Assembly: GCA_037951105.1 (NCBI GenBank)
Contig: JBAMJV010007216.1
Span: 1-64,000, forward strand
Reading direction: 5' to 3'
DNA from: Echinarachnius parma
Taxonomy: Eukaryota; Echinodermata; Echinoidea; Clypeasteroida; Echinarachniidae
DNA length: 64,000 nucleotides
Shown: positions 59,742 to 64,000 of the stretch, one piece after another
Layout: the number at the start of each line of letters is the position of its first letter
Position numbering within the stretch: position 1 is the first letter of the stretch
Notes under the pieces: generated by a model
Databases searched by the model: none
Seen by the model: only the letters and a program-made list of their open reading frames with translations
What the model was told of the DNA's origin: nothing
Position numbers and translations under genes: made by a program

Positions 59742-60540
59742 TTAGAGTGTAATGAAAACATTTTAACAACCATATTTTCGATCCAAAGTGTATCCATATC
59801 ATACGCACGTACGTACTGAGACGATCGATATAGCTTGTGCAAAATTTGACCTTTGTATTGTTGAAGCTATAGAATTATTCGTGGACATTGACAAAAAATT
59901 TGAATTTGATTGCTTGATAGAATTTCTAGAAAGATGACAAAGTCAAAAAACAAGCAAAACAGTGGTAAATATGAAAAAGGGAAGATAGCACGACATCTGA
60001 GCCCAGAAAAAGCGAACGCCTAAATTATCGGTACGCGGGACCAGTGGCCATATTCATACAACCCCGATAAGCTAGTTGGTTGATCAAATTACGATTTCGA
60101 TGTCCGCTAGGCTTAGCTGGTATTCACACAAGGCCGACAGGCTTAATTCCGCTATCGTAGTTAAGGCCTGGCCTAGCATGACAACCCATCTGTCTGGATT
60201 CCACAAGCATTTGGTATTCCACGACATTGTTAATCGAAATGCGAACAATACAACAATAGATCTGCGGTGCCGACTAAATGCATTGAAATCTATTCATGTG
60301 GGACCTGCTGTATAGAGCTTTGTTGGACTTACAACAAAGTCATGAAGTTGAATGACGACCTACCACCCAGCTAAATGTTTCTTATTCACCAAAGCCAGAT
60401 AGGACAAATTTTAGCGAAACTGGACCAAATATTTAGAGGTACGCGGTTGTACCTCTAAATTGCTAGCAGGTAACAATCTGCCCCGTTTTGTCAATGCGTG
60501 AAGGAGATCCGTGAACATGGCTCTTCGAGTAAGGGTGAAT
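59742..60540. other. No gene recognised; no NLR terminal exon found
   Basis: I looked for a last LRR or 3' UTR exon and a poly(A) context and found none I could support. A 79-codon frame at 60076-60315 has no recognisable content. Confidence 0.4.
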
Positions 60541-60727
60541 AGACGCTTCTGTAATGTATGCAAATATTATGCGTATGACGTCAGAATTCCCGTTGGCAAG
60601 CTTAACAATAGTAACTATGTCCGGCAAGCTCTGGCAAACTTAGCTTGCCGGACCTAGTTACTATTGTTAAGCTTGCCAACGGAGAGTCTTATGTCCAGGG
60701 GTGTCGATCTGTTCGGAAAACACAATG

Positions 60728-60761
<34 letters not shown>

Positions 60762-60874
60762 GAGCATTGTTTGTGAACAATAGCTCGCCCCTCCAATGTA
60801 TTGTGTTTTCCGAACAGATCGACACCCCTGCTTACGTCATACACATATTATTTGCATACATTACAGAAGCGTCT
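60541..60874. repeat. Nested palindromes (outer arms enclosing two foldbacks)
   Basis: Outer arms: AGACGCTTCTGTAATGTATG at 60541 and CATACATTACAGAAGCGTCT ending at 60874. The first inner foldback, 60591-60682, has CGTTGGCAAGCTTAACAATA and its complement around a short loop. The second inner foldback, 60696-60830, has CAGGGGTGTCGATCTGTTCG and its complement around a G-run and a further small hairpin (CGAGCATTGTTTG...AACAATAGCTCG). Confidence 0.88.
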
Positions 60875-61708
60875 ATTAAAGAGCAATGGAACTATGGCTT
60901 TCCGCTATCATTATCGTTTAGAGGGTGAACAGACATTTTATTTGATACATAACTTGGCAATTTTGGCCTGCTGGATGGGAGCGGCCATGTTCCTGTAATT
61001 GCCCGACATGCTTTGCAAACTATGACGTGTGTGCTACTGGCCAAACAAAAAGCTTTTCACTGATTTACAGACTCGTCAAAGCATCTACAGGTATTCAGAC
61101 AATGGTTTGAATAGGTGCTATTAAAATGCATTAGTGCATATCACTGACCGTAAGTCCGTACAAACATCATAATGGCGGCCTCCAGTGTTCGCATGAATAG
61201 TGGTAAACCCGATATAGTTTTCACATATTCTCCCAAAGCAGAAATCTGAGTCGGAGTTATGTTATATATATATAATAAAAAGGCATGTTACGATGTTTCA
61301 AGTAGAATAAACTCTATTCTTTAGTTGTATTGCCCTTTAAGGCCTGCCATGCGTAGGAGAAACCCACTAGGAGTTTTTGATGATAGCGAATTAAGGGGGC
61401 GATATAGGGTATAGGTTTTCGCGTGAAATTATTGAGGAGATCACAAATCGTATACCATGTCATGATATAAGTAAAGGTGTGGCGGAGCTTGGTCATAATG
61501 TAGTGATGGAGGGGGGGGGGGGGGGGGGGGTACGGTACTTATGAGGAGGGAGATGTATTTGTTTTGTTATATTGGGAATCGTAATGACAAAATGTGTTTC
61601 CGCGTGCGCGTGGTCCTGCACCGGAACCCCCCCCCCCCCCCCCCCCCCCCCCTCTCACCAATATTAAGACTCTTGACTCCCCCACCGGGTTTGCCCGATT
61701 CAGCTAAT
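60875..61708. other. No gene recognised; homopolymer runs
   Basis: A G-run of about 20 bases (about 61511-61530) and a C-run of about 25 bases (about 61627-61652) lie here. Open frames crossing them are composition artefacts. Confidence 0.5.
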
Positions 61709-62913
61709 GGGCCATTCTTGGTCACGTGTGTGACCCAAAACACGACAAATTTTGAAATGGGATGCTTATATTTCAGTAAGTATGAGACTATAATGATTTT
61801 TACTTCATATGTGACTTGAATATGGTGTAGTCTTTCAAACTTAACACAAAAGATTTTATAAGGATTACGTAACTCAATGTCAGAGGTCAAATGGCATGGG
61901 TCACGTGTGTGACTTCGCACGGAGCGCTTTTTTCATAACTAAATTTCATTTGGAAAATTCTTTAAAATATGAATAGCTATAATGTTCATCTTATTACCAG
62001 AGAAGTACTATACATTTGTAAGTACAACAATAGCAATGAATGAGAATTATATCAAACCGTTGTTTTTTATAGTACTTAATTATGTGGCAACGTCTGGTCA
62101 CGTGTGTGACATTTTGGGGTGGTCACGTGTGTGACATGTACAATATGAATGGAAAAATGGGAATTTTATAATATCGGGTTTAGAAAAGAATGAAAGGTTG
62201 AATTTTTACAAAGTTGGTATCAACCTGTACAGGCAAGTGAGAAGAATGAGCTTGCTAATTGTGACCTCACACCACAAAACGACCAATAAGTCGGGAAAAA
62301 TGATTGTGCTTATTTTCACATGACAGTAAAGTAGAAGTCGATACCTTTAAAATGGTATATAATTTGTCATATTTGGACTAAGCGAACCCTCTCAAAATGA
62401 GCAGCCAAGATTTGGAACATGCCTGAATCAGTTTGAAAGTTAGGGAGAAAACGGGCCATTTCAAAGATCGGCGTCCATTCAAGCACTGTAATCTGATCAT
62501 ATTTATTTGATTCAAAATGATAATTGAACATGATTTCTGACGCTCAAAATTTCACAAAAGGTAGATTATGATACCCTCATTCAGGAAATACCAAAATCCT
62601 GAATTTCATATTTTAAACAAAATTTGGCTATATCAGCTAATAACAGACAAACTACCACAGCGACATAACGGTCGTTTTGTGGTGTAAGGTCACAATTATC
62701 CTTTTGATATCTTGATTATTTTCTGAATTATGATTATTAGAGAAATATTGAAATATGTAAATTTATGCAAATGAGTAAAAAAGTTTCATTTTAAACTTCA
62801 AATCATGTATTTCATGAAACTTTACACATGGATCATTCCAAAAATGGAACAAAACTACAGAAAAATAAAACTTCAATTTTTCCGAAAAAGTTTCACTTTT
62901 CAAAGAATGGCCC
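61709..62913. mobile_element. Non-autonomous DNA element with four GGTCACGTGTGTGAC iterons
   Basis: GGGCCATTCTT and AAGAATGGCCC form the ends, flanked by TAAT (61705-61708, 62914-62917). The 15-mer GGTCACGTGTGTGAC lies at 61720, 61899, 62096 and 62121, all on one strand. The terminal sequence and the iteron resemble those of the element at 5011-6370 (GGGCYATTC ends; the iteron differs from the complement of GTCACTCACGTTAC at two of 14 positions). A MITE is nested inside at 62258-62695. Confidence 0.85.
62258..62695. mobile_element. MITE nested in the iteron element, relative of 41940
   Basis: TTGTGACCTCACACCACAAA and the complement TTTGTGGTGTAAGGTCACAA form the ends; TA flanks are possible. 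The interior words CTTTAAAATGGTATATAA and ATTTGGACTAAGCGAAC echo the TGTGACxGCTTACCCC MITEs at 41940 and 57446, so this is a diverged third member. Confidence 0.75.
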
Positions 62914-63394
62914 TAATGTAAACCATATTTTGATAATCTTGTATTTAAAAATAGCACACAACAAACTCAATAAAACGCATCATGAGGGGCCTTCTACGCA
63001 ACATTACTTGTCCGAAATTAAACCCTCTCCCCCTTTACGCACTATTTGTACTTGTTTGCATGTGGTTCAATATAGCGTACGCACCACCGTGAATCCCCCC
63101 CCCCCACCCCACCCCCTCTTGTGCGTACGTATACTATGTATATATGGCCCCTAAAATGAAGAAAGGGGATATTATTTCTTTAACAAGTTTGAATTAACTG
63201 CGCATTTATGCTTTGTTGCAATGTCAAACAAACTCGCGACCGATGGAACTGTTATCATTACAGCCACGATGAATAAATTAGGTCATCCGAGTTGTTAGCT
63301 TGTTATCGGTATGGTTAGCAGTACTTCTTGAATTACGATTTAGCAATCCGCTACGAAGATTTCAAATGGCTATTGAACATCTATTTCCTTTTCT

Positions 63395-63648
63395 TGATAT
63401 CAAGAGTTACCAACAGCAAATCATTTATTGATATCAACAATTCAAGAAAAATATCAAGAAAAGAATGATTGAATTTGATATCAAGAAATCGAACTCAGGA
63501 TATCAAGAAATCGAACTCTGGATATCATTAATTTATTTCCTGATATCAAGAATTTAATTATTGATATTTGAAAACAGAATTCCTGATATAAAGGATTGAA
63601 TTCCTGATATCAAGGATTGAATTCCTGATATCAGGAAATATGAAAAAT
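63395..63648. repeat. TGATATCA-rich minisatellite
   Basis: Degenerate units of roughly 20-24 bp, best preserved as TTGAATTCCTGATATCAAGG near the 3' end, each holding the palindrome TGATATCA or a one-base variant, often with GAATTC. Confidence 0.75.
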
Positions 63649-64000
63649 TGCCCAAATGGCTTTTTTTGTGCGATCCCGCCCGACATGCGATCGAGAACGA
63701 AATTTGTTAACATGTCCAAAACCTTGCGACCGCGAGTTACAGCGATCTGGTGCGGCCATTGGTGCCCACTTTGCGACTGAACAACATATCTCAGGGGATC
63801 GCTCCTATTTGGGCAAGATCGCTAGGCGCAGATCGAAAGGTGGGCACTGGGTTTATTAAAAAAACTCGCAAAGTGTATTCTGATGTCAAGACAAGCAAGA
63901 GCGAACAATACCTGGCTCTAATGTTCAACGATGCGCGCATGCGTGGAAATGGGGACAATAGGAAGTCGCCATGAGATCGCATAGTGGGCACCGAAATGAT
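63649..64000. other. No gene recognised at the window end
   Basis: Three overlapping short frames on both strands (63656-63991) have no recognisable motif. GCGATC/GATCGC words are frequent, which suggests another repeat cut by the window edge. Confidence 0.35.

Noticed and set aside
60076-60315. 79-codon ORF
   Set aside because: No recognisable motif and no link to the NLR frame or phase, so it is not a credible last exon.
61541-61920. Overlapping frames of 92 and 117 codons on opposite strands
   Set aside because: Both run through a long C/G homopolymer giving poly-Pro or poly-Gly and into the iteron element.
63656-63991. Three short overlapping ORFs at the window end
   Set aside because: Both strands and two frames are open together with no motif; likely chance in a GATCGC-rich repeat.

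Overview
The window looks like nuclear DNA of an invertebrate deuterostome, most likely an echinoderm and probably a sea urchin. The evidence is a Death-NACHT-LRR receptor gene, a 2A-like recoding peptide at its N-terminus (a combination reported for purple sea urchin NLR proteins), AT-rich introns, a tRNA-derived SINE ending in an (ATT)n tail, a DIRS-type retroelement fossil, a CR1/L2-like LINE and very many small inverted-repeat DNA elements. The species cannot be fixed by reading alone.

One host gene, on the plus strand, organises the window. Exon 1 (11085-11194) encodes a 29-residue leader ending in the 2A motif GDVETNPG/P. Exon 2 (11920-12188) encodes a Death domain. Exon 3 (13755-15336) encodes the NACHT NTPase and winged-helix region, with one apparent 1-base frameshift near 14190. 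Exon 4 (18531-18692) encodes the first LRR pair. The phases fit across every junction (2, 1, then 0). From 27032 to 59611 follow 15 copies of one LRR exon, normally 165 bp, phase 0 at both ends, 55 residues and two LRRs, embedded in a tandem array of about 1.6-kb units. Thirteen copies are open with good splice sites, the first is internally deleted and the last has a 1-base insertion. Introns are nearly identical between units, while amino-acid differences cluster at the solvent-exposed positions of the LRR strands. No terminal exon was found in the window.

The rest is mostly transposable-element debris. 1-11 kb: foldbacks, a SINE inside a MITE, a three-copy tandem repeat, and a LINE 3' fragment split by a 1.36-kb DNA element carrying eight copies of a 14-mer. 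A possible 215-aa basic ORF lies at 8352-8999 between two foldback elements. Introns of the NLR gene: a 1.3-kb palindrome (12.4-13.7 kb), a retroposon-like insert with a 13-bp target duplication (15.7-16.8 kb), two TA-flanked MITEs (17.1-18.2 kb), a DIRS fossil with inverted terminal repeats and internal complementary region (19.4-24.3 kb), and a MITE (25.4-26.3 kb). Inside the LRR array: a nearly intact LINE (29.8-34.5 kb), four MITEs, and a 4.6-kb terminal-inverted-repeat element saturated with GACGT/ACGTC palindromes (45.9-50.4 kb).

After the array (59.7-64 kb) I see no convincing gene. There is a three-part nested palindrome (60.5-60.9 kb), a second iteron-bearing DNA element (61.7-62.9 kb) related to the one at 5 kb, and a TGATATCA-rich minisatellite (63.4-63.65 kb). 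All identity statements are by eye; no alignment or database search was run.
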